In this document: one piece after another, positions 20,660-30,038 of the stretch
Numbering within the stretch: position 1 is the first letter of the stretch
How the letters are laid out: each line of letters opens with the position of its first letter
NCBI GenBank assembly: GCA_011522725.1
Contig: WTIL01000110.1
Coordinates: forward strand, 1-43,308
Origin: Rhodospirillaceae bacterium
Lineage (GTDB): Bacteria; Pseudomonadota; Alphaproteobacteria; Puniceispirillales; Puniceispirillaceae
Reading direction: 5' to 3'
Length of the DNA stretch: 43,308 nt
Made by a program: the position numbers and the translations under genes
Notes under the pieces: model-generated
Database searches by the model: none
What the model was told of the DNA's origin: nothing
Seen by the model: only the letters and a program-made list of their open reading frames with translations

Positions 20660-22095
20660 TGAGTTCGCGTTCGGCGCATATTCTGGTGGCAGAGGATGAC
20701 AAGTCGGTCCGGCTTGTCGTGCAGCAGGCGCTTGCCCGTCAGGGCTACACCGTACAGTCCAGCGGCACGGCGGCAGGGCTGTGGAAGCTCATCGAAAGTG
20801 GTCGCGGCGATGTGCTGATCTCGGACATCGCCCTTCCGGATGGTGACGCGCTCGACCTGCTGCCACGGATCCAGCAACACCGGCCCGATATGCCGGTGAT
20901 CGTGATGAGCGCGCGCTCAACCCTGCTGACGGCGGTCAAGGCGCAACAGACTGGCGTCTTCGAATATCTGCCGAAGCCGTTTGAGCTGCGGAGCCTTGTC
21001 GAGGCCACCGAGCGCGCGGTTGGCAGCATTGGCCAGTCGCGGCCGACGGCGCAGGCACAGCCCGGTGTCGAGGAGGGCGGCCCGCTCGTCGGCAGGTCGC
21101 GCCCGATGCAGGATATCTTCAAGGCGATGGCCCGTGTCGTCGGCACCGACCTGACGGTTCTGATCACTGGCGAGAGCGGCACGGGCAAGGAGCTGGTGGC
21201 GCGCGCCCTTCATGACCTTGGGTCCCGCCGTGCCGGCCCGTTTGTACCGATCAACATGGCGGCCATTCCGCGGAACCTGGTGGAGTCGGAGCTTTTCGGC
21301 CATGAGAAGGGCGCCTTTGTCGGTGCCGACAGCCGTATGTCGGGACGTTTCGAGCAGGCCGAGGGCGGCAGCCTGTTTCTGGACGAGGTCGGCGATATGC
21401 CGCCGGAAGCGCAGACACGGCTTCTTCGGGTGCTTCAGGACGGCGAGTATCTGCCGGTCGGGGCAAATCGCCCGGTCAAGGCGAATGTGCGGATCATCGC
21501 CGCAACCAACCACAATCTTCAGCATCTGATGCAGCAGGGGCTGTTCCGCGAGGATCTGTTCTACAGGCTGAACGTCGTGCCGCTGCGCCTGCCGCCGCTG
21601 CGTGAGCGGACCGAGGATATCGCCCCTCTGGTCAACCATTTCCAGAAACAGGCCGCCGCCGGCGGGCTGCCGGCAAAACGCTTTACCCCCGAGGCCATCC
21701 GCGCGCTGGCGGAATGGAACTGGCCGGGGAATGTGCGCGAACTGGAAAATCTGGTGCGCCGGCTTCTTGTTCTGGTCGGCGAGGACAGCATTTCGGCCGA
21801 AATGGTCGAGGCGGAGCTCGCATCCGTGCGCCCGGCTGAAGCACAGCCGATCGAGGTCGACAGTCTTGCGGAGTCAGTCGACCAGCATGTGCGCCGGTAT
21901 TTCAGCACACTCGACGGCGCCGCGCCGCCGGCGGGCCTGCATGGACGCATTCTTCGCGAGGTGGAATATCCGCTGATCGTCGCCACGCTCGAGGTGACGC
22001 GGGGAAATCAGGTGAAAGCTGCCGAAATTCTGGGGATCAACCGCAATACGCTTCGCAAGCGCATCCGTGAACTTGGTATATGGTCGGGCCGATGA
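20659..22095 (+). CDS. ntrC: Nitrogen regulation response regulator NtrC with altered GAFTGA loop
   Basis: A 478-residue regulator with a receiver domain (D56 phosphoacceptor, K106 in LPKPFE), an AAA+ domain (Walker A GESGTGKE at 171-178; Walker B LFLDEVGD at 239-246) and a C-terminal Fis-type helix-turn-helix ([18 protein letters not shown] and RNTLRKRI). The sigma-54-contact loop at residues 218-223 reads GAFVGA, not GAFTGA; V221 is encoded by GTC at 21319-21321. The threonine is normally critical for sigma-54 activation, so this protein may activate the sigma-70 polymerase, as Rhodobacter capsulatus NtrC does, or bind sigma-54 differently. Its end overlaps the ntrY start. Confidence 0.95.
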   Translation: MSSRSAHILVAEDDKSVRLVVQQALARQGYTVQSSGTAAGLWKLIESGRGDVLISDIALPDGDALDLLPRIQQHRPDMPVIVMSARSTLLTAVKAQQTGVFEYLPKPFELRSLVEATERAVGSIGQSRPTAQAQPGVEEGGPLVGRSRPMQDIFKAMARVVGTDLTVLITGESGTGKELVARALHDLGSRRAGPFVPINMAAIPRNLVESELFGHEKGAFVGADSRMSGRFEQAEGGSLFLDEVGDMPPEAQTRLLRVLQDGEYLPVGANRPVKANVRIIAATNHNLQHLMQQGLFREDLFYRLNVVPLRLPPLRERTEDIAPLVNHFQKQAAAGGLPAKRFTPEAIRALAEWNWPGNVRELENLVRRLLVLVGEDSISAEMVEAELASVRPAEAQPIEVDSLAESVDQHVRRYFSTLDGAAPPAGLHGRILREVEYPLIVATLEVTRGNQVKAAEILGINRNTLRKRIRELGIWSGR

Positions 22096-24275
22096 GTATC
22101 GAAACGAAGACACCGCCGCGCCAGGGCAAGCTGCTGAGTTTTTCGGAAAACCGCTTTGGTTACCTTGCGGTTCTGGCCGCGCTGGCGATCGGCATCTACA
22201 CGATCTACACGCTTGCCCAGTTCGATCCGGCACAATCCGACAGCGGTCAGCTGGCGACCCTGATTGCCGTCGATGTGCTGGCGGTGATCATTGTCGGTGC
22301 CTTTGTCATTCGCCAGATCCTGCGCCTGTGGGTTGAAAGGCGGCAGAAACTGGCCGGCTACCAGCTCCATTGGCGCCTCGCCCTCCTCTTTGGCGGTGTG
22401 GCGGCCCTGCCTGCGGTCATCACCACGGCCTTTGCCCTGTTTGTCGTGGATTACTCGCTTCGTGGCTGGTTCGCCGACCGCATCTCGACCGCGGTTACCG
22501 GCTCGGTTCAGGTCGCCGACGCCTATTTCGAGGAACATGCCAGCTCGATCCGGAGCGATGTCCTGACCATCGCCAATGACGTGAACCGAGAGGCCTTCAA
22601 GTTTCGCGACGAGCCGGCGCTGCTGAACCAGTATCTGACAAATCAGGCGGCACTGCGCAATCTGTCGGAAGTCATCATTCTGGACGGGACCGGTCAGGTG
22701 GCGGCCAAATCGCGTTTTGCCTTTGCCGTGACTTTCACCAGCTTCGGCGAAGACTGGCTGGAACAGGCCCGGCAGGGCGAAGTCGTCATCCTGCGCGGTG
22801 ACGAGACGAACAAGCTGCGTGCCGTGGTCAAGCTGAACAGCTTTGTCGACGCCTATCTTTTTGTCGGCCGGTTCATCGACAGGTCGGTGCTGGACGCCGT
22901 CGACGGCACCAGGCTTGCGGCCGCGGACTATCAGCAACTTGGCATCCGCCAGCTCGATCTGCAGGTCAGCTTTGCCTTCGTCTTCGGCTTGATACTCGTC
23001 CTGCTGCTGATCACGGCGTTGTGGATCGGCCTGAACCTTGCCACCGCCATTGTGGAACCGCTCGGGTCGGTGATTTCCGTTGCCGAACAGGTGCGTGGCG
23101 GAAACCTGTCCGAACGCGTTCCGGCCGGGCTGGAACTGGACGAGGTGGCGCGCCTCGGCCTGTCCTTCAACAAGATGCTGGATGAACTGGTCAGAAGCCG
23201 CGAGCAGCTCGTGCATGCGAATATGCAGATCGACCGGCGGCGGGAATTTACCGAAGCGGTTCTGGGCGGTGTGTCATCCGGCGTGATCGGTCTGGACAGC
23301 GACCAGAGGGTGACCCTGCCGAACAACAGCGCCTGCCAGCTTCTCTCGCTTTCCGACAGCGACATGATCGGACGCAAGCTCGCCGATGTGGTGCCGGAAT
23401 TCGCCGGGCTGATTGCCACAGGCACTTCGCGCCGGCGCAGGTTCGCCGAGGAACAGATCATACTGGAGCGGGACGGGGCGATCCTTACCCTTCGCGCGCG
23501 GATCGCAACCGAACGGGTGGATGGGCGCGTGATCGGCTATGTCGTTACGTTCGACGATGTGACCGACCTGCTGACGGCGCAACGCAAGGCGGCCTGGTCG
23601 GATGTGGCCCGCCGTATCGCGCACGAGATCAAGAATCCGCTCACCCCGATCCAGCTTGCGGCGGACAGGCTGCGGCGCAAATACAGGCCGGAAGACGAGG
23701 CGGCAGGTGCGCAATTCAGCGAGTATCTTTCCATTATCGGCCGCCAGGTCGACGATATCGGCCGCATGGTCGACGAATTTTCTGATTTTGCCCGTATGCC
23801 TCAACCGGCGATGGAGGAGCTGTCCCTTGCCGAGCTGGCGCATGGTCAGGTTGCCCTCTTCGAGGCGCAGAAGGTGGAATTCAGCACCGATCTCGATAAG
23901 GACCCTGACGGCGGTATGGTGATGGGCGATGCCGGCCTGTTACGCCAGGCGCTGACCAACATCATCCAGAATGCCATCGACAGCCTTTCCGGAGCGAGGG
24001 TGGCGGAGCCGCAAATCCGGTTGGCGCTGTCGGTAAATGATGGTCAGGTCTGTCTCGAGGTTTCCGACAATGGTCCGGGTTTTCCGAAGAAGGGCCGCTC
24101 GTCGCTTCTCGAGCCCTACGTGACAGGTCGTGACAAGGGAACCGGACTGGGGCTCGCGATTGTCGGCAAGATTGTTCAGGACCATTCCGGCGAGCTGGAG
24201 CTGGCAGATGCCGATGATGGTGGTGCCAAAGTCGTGATCAGGCTGGCCCAGCTGGGCGCCGCAGGGGCTGTTTGA
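22092..24275 (+). CDS. ntrY: Membrane sensor histidine kinase NtrY
   Basis: A 727-residue transmembrane kinase. Hydrophobic segments near residues 24-41, 56-76, 94-119 and 292-314 frame an extracytoplasmic sensor region (about 120-290). HAMP (to about 370), PAS (about 385-495), the phosphoacceptor H511 in [15 protein letters not shown] and an ATPase domain ending [15 protein letters not shown] follow. NtrY pairs with NtrX and is reported to affect nitrogen metabolism, envelope and redox-related traits in alphaproteobacteria. I chose ATG 22092 because it forms ATGA with the ntrC stop; an in-frame ATG at 22080 would add four residues. The ATPase N box is [10 protein letters not shown]. Confidence 0.93.
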   Translation: MSIETKTPPRQGKLLSFSENRFGYLAVLAALAIGIYTIYTLAQFDPAQSDSGQLATLIAVDVLAVIIVGAFVIRQILRLWVERRQKLAGYQLHWRLALLFGGVAALPAVITTAFALFVVDYSLRGWFADRISTAVTGSVQVADAYFEEHASSIRSDVLTIANDVNREAFKFRDEPALLNQYLTNQAALRNLSEVIILDGTGQVAAKSRFAFAVTFTSFGEDWLEQARQGEVVILRGDETNKLRAVVKLNSFVDAYLFVGRFIDRSVLDAVDGTRLAAADYQQLGIRQLDLQVSFAFVFGLILVLLLITALWIGLNLATAIVEPLGSVISVAEQVRGGNLSERVPAGLELDEVARLGLSFNKMLDELVRSREQLVHANMQIDRRREFTEAVLGGVSSGVIGLDSDQRVTLPNNSACQLLSLSDSDMIGRKLADVVPEFAGLIATGTSRRRRFAEEQIILERDGAILTLRARIATERVDGRVIGYVVTFDDVTDLLTAQRKAAWSDVARRIAHEIKNPLTPIQLAADRLRRKYRPEDEAAGAQFSEYLSIIGRQVDDIGRMVDEFSDFARMPQPAMEELSLAELAHGQVALFEAQKVEFSTDLDKDPDGGMVMGDAGLLRQALTNIIQNAIDSLSGARVAEPQIRLALSVNDGQVCLEVSDNGPGFPKKGRSSLLEPYVTGRDKGTGLGLAIVGKIVQDHSGELELADADDGGAKVVIRLAQLGAAGAV

Positions 24276-24291
24276 TGAAGAGGCAGGGCGA

Positions 24292-25707
24292 ATGAAAACG
24301 GCGGGTGACATCCTCATCGTCGATGATGAAAGCGACATCAGACTCCTGATCGGCGCAACCCTTCGGGACGAAGGGTTCACGACCATGGAAGCGGCGTCGG
24401 CCATGGAAGCGCGAGACCTCCTCGCCGCCAAGCCGCCGGGGCTTGCCATTCTGGATATCTGGATGCGAGATTCGGATATGGACGGCCTTGAACTGCTGGA
24501 GTGGGTCAAGAGCGTCTACCCCGAGGTGCCGGTGCTGATGATCTCGGGGCATGGCACTGTCGAGACGGCTGTCCAGGCCATTCGCAACGGCGCCTATGAC
24601 TTCATCGAAAAGCCGTTCAAGGAGGACAGGCTTCTGCTGATGGTGCAGCGCGCCTTTGAGGCAAGCCGCCTTGAACGCGAGAATGCCGAGCTTCGCGCGC
24701 GGGTCAGCGAGGAGAGTGATCCGTCCATCATCGGCGTCTCGACACAGATCAAGGCCGTCCGCACAGCAGTGGAACGGATCGCGCCAACGGCCAGCAGGGT
24801 CCTGATCAGCGGCCCCAACGGCAGCGGCAAGGAGCTTGCGGCCCGCTGCATCCATCACCAGTCTGACAGGCGTGATTCGCGTTTCATTGTCGCCAACTGC
24901 GCGCGGCTGGGGGCGGAGAGGGCCGATGTGGAATTGTTCGGATCCGACGGTGTCGCGACCAGCCGGCGGATTGTCGGACTGTTCGAACAGGCGCACAAGG
25001 GAACCCTGTATTTCGACGAGGTCTGTGACCTGCCGCTCGAAACCCAGGGCAAGATCGTGCGCGCCGTTGCCGAACAGCGCTTCCGCCGTGTCGGCGGCAA
25101 CAAGGAAGTCTCCGTCGATGTGCGTGTGATCTCGGCATCGAGCCGGGACCTCTCGGCCGCCATAGCCGAGGGGCGTCTGCGCGAGGATCTGTATTACAGG
25201 CTTGGTGTGGTGCCGCTTTCAATGCCGCCGCTTGCCGAACGCCGCGAGGATATTCCGCATCTCGCCCGTCATTTTGTCGATCTGGTGGCGCGCCGGACCG
25301 GCCTCGGGAAGGTCAAGCTGGGTGACGAGGTTCTGTCTGCAATGCAGGGCTATCGCTGGCCCGGCAATGTGCGCCAGATGCTGAACACGATCGAGAATAT
25401 GCTGATCATGGCCCCTGCCGACAGGTCCGAGCCCCTCGGCCTAGACCTGCTGCCCGCTGAAATCCAGAACATCTCGCCTGCCGCCGGCAATTCTGATATT
25501 GATGCGCTGCTGGCATTGCCGTTGCGCAATGCGCGCGAGGCTTTCGAGAAGAGCTACATGACGGCGCAATTGCAACGCTTTGACGGGAATGTATCTCAAA
25601 TGGCCGGCTTTGTAGGGATGGAGCGATCAGCCCTGCACCGCAAGCTGCGGTCACTCGACGTCACGCATGGTGGCAAGACGCCCGCGAACGAGGATGGCAA
25701 GACATGA
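24292..25707 (+). CDS. ntrX: Response regulator NtrX
   Basis: A 471-residue partner of NtrY: a receiver domain (DD at 11-12, phosphoacceptor D55 in LAILDIWMRD, EKPFKED), an AAA+ domain with Walker A SGPNGSGKE and Walker B LYFDEVCD, and a C-terminal Fis-type helix-turn-helix (NVSQMAGFVGMERSALHRKL). The place where GAFTGA would stand reads LFGSDGVATSRRIVG, so the sigma-54-contact loop is absent. Absence of GAFTGA is usual for alphaproteobacterial NtrX, which is thought to work with the sigma-70 polymerase. The stop overlaps the trkA start as ATGA. Confidence 0.94.
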   Translation: MKTAGDILIVDDESDIRLLIGATLRDEGFTTMEAASAMEARDLLAAKPPGLAILDIWMRDSDMDGLELLEWVKSVYPEVPVLMISGHGTVETAVQAIRNGAYDFIEKPFKEDRLLLMVQRAFEASRLERENAELRARVSEESDPSIIGVSTQIKAVRTAVERIAPTASRVLISGPNGSGKELAARCIHHQSDRRDSRFIVANCARLGAERADVELFGSDGVATSRRIVGLFEQAHKGTLYFDEVCDLPLETQGKIVRAVAEQRFRRVGGNKEVSVDVRVISASSRDLSAAIAEGRLREDLYYRLGVVPLSMPPLAERREDIPHLARHFVDLVARRTGLGKVKLGDEVLSAMQGYRWPGNVRQMLNTIENMLIMAPADRSEPLGLDLLPAEIQNISPAAGNSDIDALLALPLRNAREAFEKSYMTAQLQRFDGNVSQMAGFVGMERSALHRKLRSLDVTHGGKTPANEDGKT

Positions 25708-27083
25708 AGATTGTGATTTGTGGCGCGGGTCTTGTCGGCGCCGGCATCGCCTCGCACCTTGCCGAGGAACATAACGACGTAACCGTGATCGACGATTCGG
25801 AAGAAAAAATCCAGCGCATCACGGATCAGGTCGATGTTCATGGTGTGGTTGGCACGGCCTCATATCCGGACATTCTTTCCGAGGCTGGCGCCCGGGATGC
25901 CGAACTGCTGATCGCGGTCACCGAGTCGGATGAGGTGAATATGGTGGCCTGCCAGGTGGCGCACACCATTTTCAACACACCGGTGAAGATCGCGCGTATC
26001 CGGCACCAGCCCTATCTGGACCCGATCTATGGCGACCTCTATTCGCCGGACCAGCTTCCCATCGACCATATCATCTCGCCGGAGGCAGAGGTGTCCGCCG
26101 CCGTCAGCAACCAGTTGCGCGTCCCGGGGGCGTTCGACGTGAAGGATATGTGCGGCGGCCGGATGAACCTTGTCGGTGTGCAGTGCAGCGAGGTCAGCCC
26201 GATCATCGACACGCCCATCCGGCATCTGACGAATCTGTTTCCGGACCTGTCGATGACCATCCTTGCCGTTATTCGCGACGGCAAACTGACCCTGCCGCGC
26301 GATGGTGCCGAGATGATGAAGCCGGGTGACCGCGTTTATTTCGTCTGTGATTCCGAGCATCTGGACCGGGCCATGGCGACCTTTGCCCATGAGGAGCATG
26401 AGGCGAGATCCGTTCTCATCGCCGGCGGCGGCGCCATCGGCCAGATGCTGGCGACCGAAATCGAGACCAATTTCCAGAACACCAAGGTCCAGCTGATCGA
26501 GCGCAACGCATCGCGCGCCCATTTCCTTGCCGAAAACCTGCGAGAGACACGCATCTTCAACGGCGATGCCCTCGACAGCAGCATTCTGGCCGAAGCCGAT
26601 GTCGGCACGACCGAAACATTCGTTGCCGTCACAGATGATGACGAGGTGAATATCCTGTCCGCTCTGCTGGCCAAGCGAAACGGCGCGGCGCATGCCGTGG
26701 CGCTGGTCAATATTCCCGGCTTTATCCCGCTTGTCGCCGCGCTTGGTGTTGACGCGGTCATCAACCCGTCCCAGATCACCGTGTCCTCGATCCTCGAGCA
26801 TGTGCGGCGGGGCCGTATCCGCGATGTCCACGCTGTCGTCGAGGATCTTGGCGAGGTGATCGAGGCGGAAGCGCTGCCATCCTCGCAGCTGGTCGGCAAA
26901 TCCCTTCGCGAGGCAAAAGTGCCAAAAGGCGTCGCGATCGGCGGCATCCTGCGCAACGACAAGGTCATACCGGCGCGTGGTGACACGGTCATCGAGGCCG
27001 GCGACACGGTTGCGATCTTCGCCGCGCGGGGCAAAATCCCGCAGGTTGAGAAGCTGTTGTCGGTCAGGCTGGATTTCTTCTGA
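25704..27083 (+). CDS. trkA: Potassium uptake regulatory protein TrkA
   Basis: A 459-residue cytoplasmic protein with two tandem RCK units: N-terminal nucleotide-binding fold MKIVICGAGLVGAGIASHL with TVIDDSEE, a first TrkA-C domain around residues 140-225, a second Rossmann fold with SVLIAGGGAIGQMLATEIE, and a second TrkA-C near residues 370-455. TrkA binds NAD(H) or ATP and gates the TrkH/TrkG potassium channel. The channel gene is not in the window. The start overlaps the ntrX stop (ATGA), so potassium control is translated together with NtrYX, as seen in other alphaproteobacteria. Confidence 0.95.
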   Translation: MKIVICGAGLVGAGIASHLAEEHNDVTVIDDSEEKIQRITDQVDVHGVVGTASYPDILSEAGARDAELLIAVTESDEVNMVACQVAHTIFNTPVKIARIRHQPYLDPIYGDLYSPDQLPIDHIISPEAEVSAAVSNQLRVPGAFDVKDMCGGRMNLVGVQCSEVSPIIDTPIRHLTNLFPDLSMTILAVIRDGKLTLPRDGAEMMKPGDRVYFVCDSEHLDRAMATFAHEEHEARSVLIAGGGAIGQMLATEIETNFQNTKVQLIERNASRAHFLAENLRETRIFNGDALDSSILAEADVGTTETFVAVTDDDEVNILSALLAKRNGAAHAVALVNIPGFIPLVAALGVDAVINPSQITVSSILEHVRRGRIRDVHAVVEDLGEVIEAEALPSSQLVGKSLREAKVPKGVAIGGILRNDKVIPARGDTVIEAGDTVAIFAARGKIPQVEKLLSVRLDFF

Positions 27084-27140
27084 TCACTTGCGCTTTCGGC
27101 TGGTGATCGCTGCAGGATTGTCAGTCAGGCGGCAAGCCGC
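27082..27140 (+). other. Two hairpins in the trkA-hfq gap
   Basis: GATCAC (27082-27087) pairs with GTGATC (27103-27108) across 15 bases, starting within the trkA stop codon, and GCGG-CAAG-CCGC (27129-27140, a tight tetraloop) follows. Neither has a T-run. They may form in the hfq leader, where Hfq autoregulation occurs in other bacteria. Confidence 0.3.
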
Positions 27141-27166
27141 TACCCTGTTCCCAGGAGGACAAAAAA

Positions 27167-27427
27167 TTGGCCAACGATAAGAGCCGGAACCTTCAGGAGC
27201 TTTTCCTTAACAACGTCCGCAAATCCCATGCGTCTGTCACTGTGTTTCTGGTGAACGGAGTGAAACTGCAGGGGGTGATCACCTGGTTCGACAATTTCTC
27301 GATACTGCTCAAGCGCGACCAGCATGTGCAGCTTGTCTACAAGCACGCCATCTCGACCATCATGCCGATGGCGCCGGTCCAGTTGCAGGAACTTGATGAC
27401 GAAGCGGAGGGAGCAGGCGACGACTGA
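27167..27427 (+). CDS. hfq: RNA chaperone Hfq
   Basis: An 86-residue Sm-like protein whose hexamer pairs small RNAs with messages. The sequence has the N-terminal [13 protein letters not shown], Sm1 motif [17 protein letters not shown] and Sm2 motif [10 protein letters not shown], with Q10 and the conserved YKH of the proximal uridine-binding site. The acidic tail [12 protein letters not shown] is short. The start codon is TTG at 27167, supported by a strong AGGAGG at 27153-27158 with 8-base spacing; no ATG exists nearby in frame. It follows trkA by 83 bases, the usual alphaproteobacterial order, and is likely expressed from the ntr-trkA transcript and its own promoter. Confidence 0.96.
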   Translation: MANDKSRNLQELFLNNVRKSHASVTVFLVNGVKLQGVITWFDNFSILLKRDQHVQLVYKHAISTIMPMAPVQLQELDDEAEGAGDD

Positions 27428-27449
27428 AAGTCGCGGAGCCCTGACCATC

Positions 27450-28277
27450 ATGTTTGATTCGATTGCTGGCGATGTCGCCGATCTCGTTCGTGCGGCAGGC
27501 GACCGGTTTGTCTTGCCTCGTTACGGCGTACTTGCCGACGAGGACATCGCCACCAAGACAAGCCCGACCGATCTGGTAACCGTGGCCGACCGCGAGGCGG
27601 AAGCCTGGCTGACACCCCGCCTGCGCGGCATTGTCGATGCGGTTGTCATCGGCGAGGAAGCTTGCGGCGAGGATCCTGCCTTGCGCGAGCATGCCGTGGC
27701 GCCGCTTGCCTGGACTATCGATCCGGTGGACGGCACCAACAATTTTGTAAAGGCCAAGGACCGGTTCTGCAGCATGGTCGCGCTGCTCGAGAACGGTGTG
27801 CCCGTCAGAAGCTGGATCTGGCTGCCGCTTCAGCGCCGTCTCTATTACGCCGCCGCCGGCGAGGGGGCGATGATGCGCCTTGACGATGGAGGGGACCACA
27901 GGCTGTCCCTTGGTGCGCGTGACTGGCGCATAGACATGCTGAATGGCGCGGCAAGCGTTCGCGACGTGGAAGAACCCGAAAAGACGCGCCTGCGCGGCAT
28001 TCTTCGCGAAATGCCGGGACGCTGGTTTCCCGGGAGCATAGGCGTGCTTGCCGGCGGGATCGCCGAGGGCAGCCAGCACTTCCTGATGCATGCCAGCTGC
28101 ACGCCGTGGGACCATGCGCCTGTGGATCTGCTGTGCCGCGAGGCAGGCGCGCATGCCGCGATGATCGACGGGGGCGGGCGCTACAACGCCGGCAACAGGT
28201 CAGGCATCATGATCGCGCCGGATGCCGCTGCCTGGCATATGCTGCACAGGCATCTTTGGGAAGATGGCCGCCTCTAG
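27450..28277 (+). CDS. Inositol monophosphatase family protein
   Basis: A 275-residue magnesium-dependent phosphatase of the IMPase superfamily. The metal-binding set is visible: D41 in KTSPTDLVTVADREAE, E69-E70 in VIGEEACGED, and D91, D94, T96 in IDPVDGTNNFVKAK; the C-terminal WDHAPVDLLCREAG matches the family WD motif. The substrate could be inositol phosphate, histidinol phosphate or another sugar phosphate; motifs alone do not decide. The ATG at 27450 lies 22 bases after hfq. The stop shares the tetranucleotide CTAG with the convergent mazG. Confidence 0.9.
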   Translation: MFDSIAGDVADLVRAAGDRFVLPRYGVLADEDIATKTSPTDLVTVADREAEAWLTPRLRGIVDAVVIGEEACGEDPALREHAVAPLAWTIDPVDGTNNFVKAKDRFCSMVALLENGVPVRSWIWLPLQRRLYYAAAGEGAMMRLDDGGDHRLSLGARDWRIDMLNGAASVRDVEEPEKTRLRGILREMPGRWFPGSIGVLAGGIAEGSQHFLMHASCTPWDHAPVDLLCREAGAHAAMIDGGGRYNAGNRSGIMIAPDAAAWHMLHRHLWEDGRL

Positions 28278-29101
28278 ACAGTGGGGCGGGTCTTGGCTTC
28301 CTGCCACAGCGCTTCCATCTCGTCTAGCGACATATCATCCATAGATTTTCCAATTTTGTCAGCATGATGCTCGATATATCTAAACCTTTGCTCAAATTTT
28401 GAATTGCAGCCCATGAGCGCGGTTTCAGGATCAACACCGGCGCGTCTCGCCAGATTGACGGCAACGAACAGCACGTCGCCTACCTCGTCGATGACACGGG
28501 TCTGGTCGACACTGTCACTGCTGACCTCGGCACGAAGCTCGGCGGTTTCCTCGTCGAGCTTGGCGATGATGTCATCCATATTGGCCCAGTCGAACCCGAC
28601 ACGGGCGGCGCGTTTCTGAAGTTTCAACGCGCGCAGCATGGGCGGCAGGCCGGCCGCGATGTCATCCAGAACGCCGGTCTTGCCCTTGCTGGCGCGCTCG
28701 GCTGCCTTGATGGCTTCCCATCGGCCGCTCTGTTCCTCGATTTGCGGGCGGTCCTCGCCCCCGAACACATGCGGGTGCCGGTCGACCATCTTGTCGGAAA
28801 TGCCGCGGGCGACATCGGCGAGGGTGAACAGCCCGGCTTCCTCGGCGATCCGTGCCTGGAAGACGACCTGCAGCAGCAGATCGCCGAGCTCGTCGCGGAT
28901 ATCGTCGACATTGCCGCGTTGCACGGCATCCGCCACCTCGTAGGCCTCTTCGATGGTGTAGGGCGCGATCGTCGAGAAGTCCTGCTCGACATCCCAGGGG
29001 CAGCCGGTTTCAGGATCACGCAACTGCCGCATGATTTCGATGATGCGCTCGAGCTGGTTCAGTTTGTCTTGGTCGGCATTGCGGCCTGAAGGCGTTGTCA
29101 T
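28274..29101 (-). CDS. mazG: Nucleoside triphosphate pyrophosphohydrolase MazG
   Basis: A 275-residue all-alpha NTP pyrophosphatase with two MazG repeats: the first with CPWDVEQDFSTIAPYTIEEAYEV and DELGDLLLQVVFQARIA (residues about 33-90), the second with ELRAEV and DEVGDVLFVAVNLARR near residues 195-240. MazG hydrolyses NTPs and dNTPs to monophosphates, and in E. coli it tempers MazEF and ppGpp. The ATG at 29101 starts a plausible MTTPSGRNADQDK; upstream in-frame ATGs add a non-conserved lead. The C-terminal codons cover an AT-rich patch, 28341-28400, with 18 G or C of 60. It converges on the IMPase gene with shared CTAG. Confidence 0.94.
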   Translation of the reverse strand: MTTPSGRNADQDKLNQLERIIEIMRQLRDPETGCPWDVEQDFSTIAPYTIEEAYEVADAVQRGNVDDIRDELGDLLLQVVFQARIAEEAGLFTLADVARGISDKMVDRHPHVFGGEDRPQIEEQSGRWEAIKAAERASKGKTGVLDDIAAGLPPMLRALKLQKRAARVGFDWANMDDIIAKLDEETAELRAEVSSDSVDQTRVIDEVGDVLFVAVNLARRAGVDPETALMGCNSKFEQRFRYIEHHADKIGKSMDDMSLDEMEALWQEAKTRPTV

Positions 29102-29205
29102 GTCTGGAACGGTCCTTTGGAACATGGCTATGGCGCGCATTCTGGCGGCTTTGCGGTAGTGCCGCAAGCTATCAGGCATCCGGGCGCAATCAGAGAACCA
29201 ACCCC

Positions 29206-29245
29206 TTGCAACAGAAAGGCTTTCTCACCATTATCGTGAGGCCCC
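29206..29245 (+). promoter_or_regulatory. Candidate promoter with overlapping inverted repeat, DUF502 gene
   Basis: TTGCAA (29206-29211) and CATTAT (29229-29234) are 17 bases apart, each a 4-of-6 match. CTCAC-CATTATC-GTGAG overlaps the -10 box as a 5+7+5 inverted repeat, and GAAAG-G-CTTTC lies just before it, between the boxes. This would suit repression, but no regulator is identified. The gap also holds the mazG upstream region. Confidence 0.35.
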
Positions 29246-29267
29246 CACGTCTTGCGAGGACACATGC

Positions 29268-30011
29268 ATGATGAACAATGATGCCAACGCGCCGGCCAAA
29301 CGTGTCGGACTGCTCGGCAGGCTGCGCTCCTGGTTTTTCACTGGTCTTCTTGTCACGGCGCCCGTTCTGCTGACTGTCTACATCACCTGGGCGGCGATCA
29401 ACCTGATCGACGGGCAGGTGGCAAGCCTCGTCCCGGGGTTCAGCGAGCTTCGTTTCGCGAATGTGCCGGGCGTCGGCCTGGTCATCGGAGTCGTTCTGAT
29501 CACCGTGATCGGCGCCGTCGCCGCCGGCTTTCTGGGGCGCTGGATCATCAAGCTGGGCGAATCCATCCTTAACCGGATGCCTGTTGTCCGCAGCATCTAC
29601 GGGGCCAGCAAGCAGATTCTCGAGACTGTGATCTCCACCCAGTCGGATGCGTTCCGCGAGGTGGTTCTGGTAGAATATCCCCGCAAGGGCCTCTGGGTGA
29701 TCGGCTTTGTCACCGGCGGAACCAAGGCTGAAGTGGCGCGGCGGATCGATATCGACATGGTCAATGTCTTCGTGCCGACCACGCCGAACCCGACATCGGG
29801 GTTCCTGCTGTTCTGCCCGCGCAAGGATGTGATCTTCATGGACATGTCGGTCGAGGATGCGGTGAAGCTGGTGGTTTCGGGCGGCATCGTTACGCCGCCT
29901 GACGATGGCAAGCCTGTAGCGAAGGGCGCCTCGACGGCTGGCAAGAGGCCTGCCTCCCGCAAGGCACCGGCAAAGAAGTCAGCCGGGAAAGCTGCCAGGA
30001 AGACATCCTGA
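29268..30011 (+). CDS. DUF502 membrane protein with basic tail
   Basis: A 247-residue protein of the DUF502 family. Two transmembrane segments are apparent (about residues 21-46 and 66-91), followed by the family motif LNRMPVVRSIYGASKQILETV, then VVLVEYPRKGLWVIGFVTGG and VFVPTTPNPTSGFLLFCPRKDV. Function is not established for this family. The last 35 residues (PVAKGASTAGKRPASRKAP onward) are rich in lysine, arginine, alanine and serine, resembling a histone H1-type tail. GAGGA precedes the start by 8 bases; the next codon is also ATG, so the start could be one codon later. It converges on recG with a 27-base gap lacking any clear terminator. Confidence 0.85.
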   Translation: MMNNDANAPAKRVGLLGRLRSWFFTGLLVTAPVLLTVYITWAAINLIDGQVASLVPGFSELRFANVPGVGLVIGVVLITVIGAVAAGFLGRWIIKLGESILNRMPVVRSIYGASKQILETVISTQSDAFREVVLVEYPRKGLWVIGFVTGGTKAEVARRIDIDMVNVFVPTTPNPTSGFLLFCPRKDVIFMDMSVEDAVKLVVSGGIVTPPDDGKPVAKGASTAGKRPASRKAPAKKSAGKAARKTS

Positions 30012-30038
30012 TTTTGGGCTGGTTGGTGGCTGCAATCC

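Noticed and set aside
24930-24990. NtrX lacking GAFTGA as a novel observation.
   Set aside because: Alphaproteobacterial NtrX proteins generally lack this loop, so this is family-typical. Only the NtrC change is reported as unusual.
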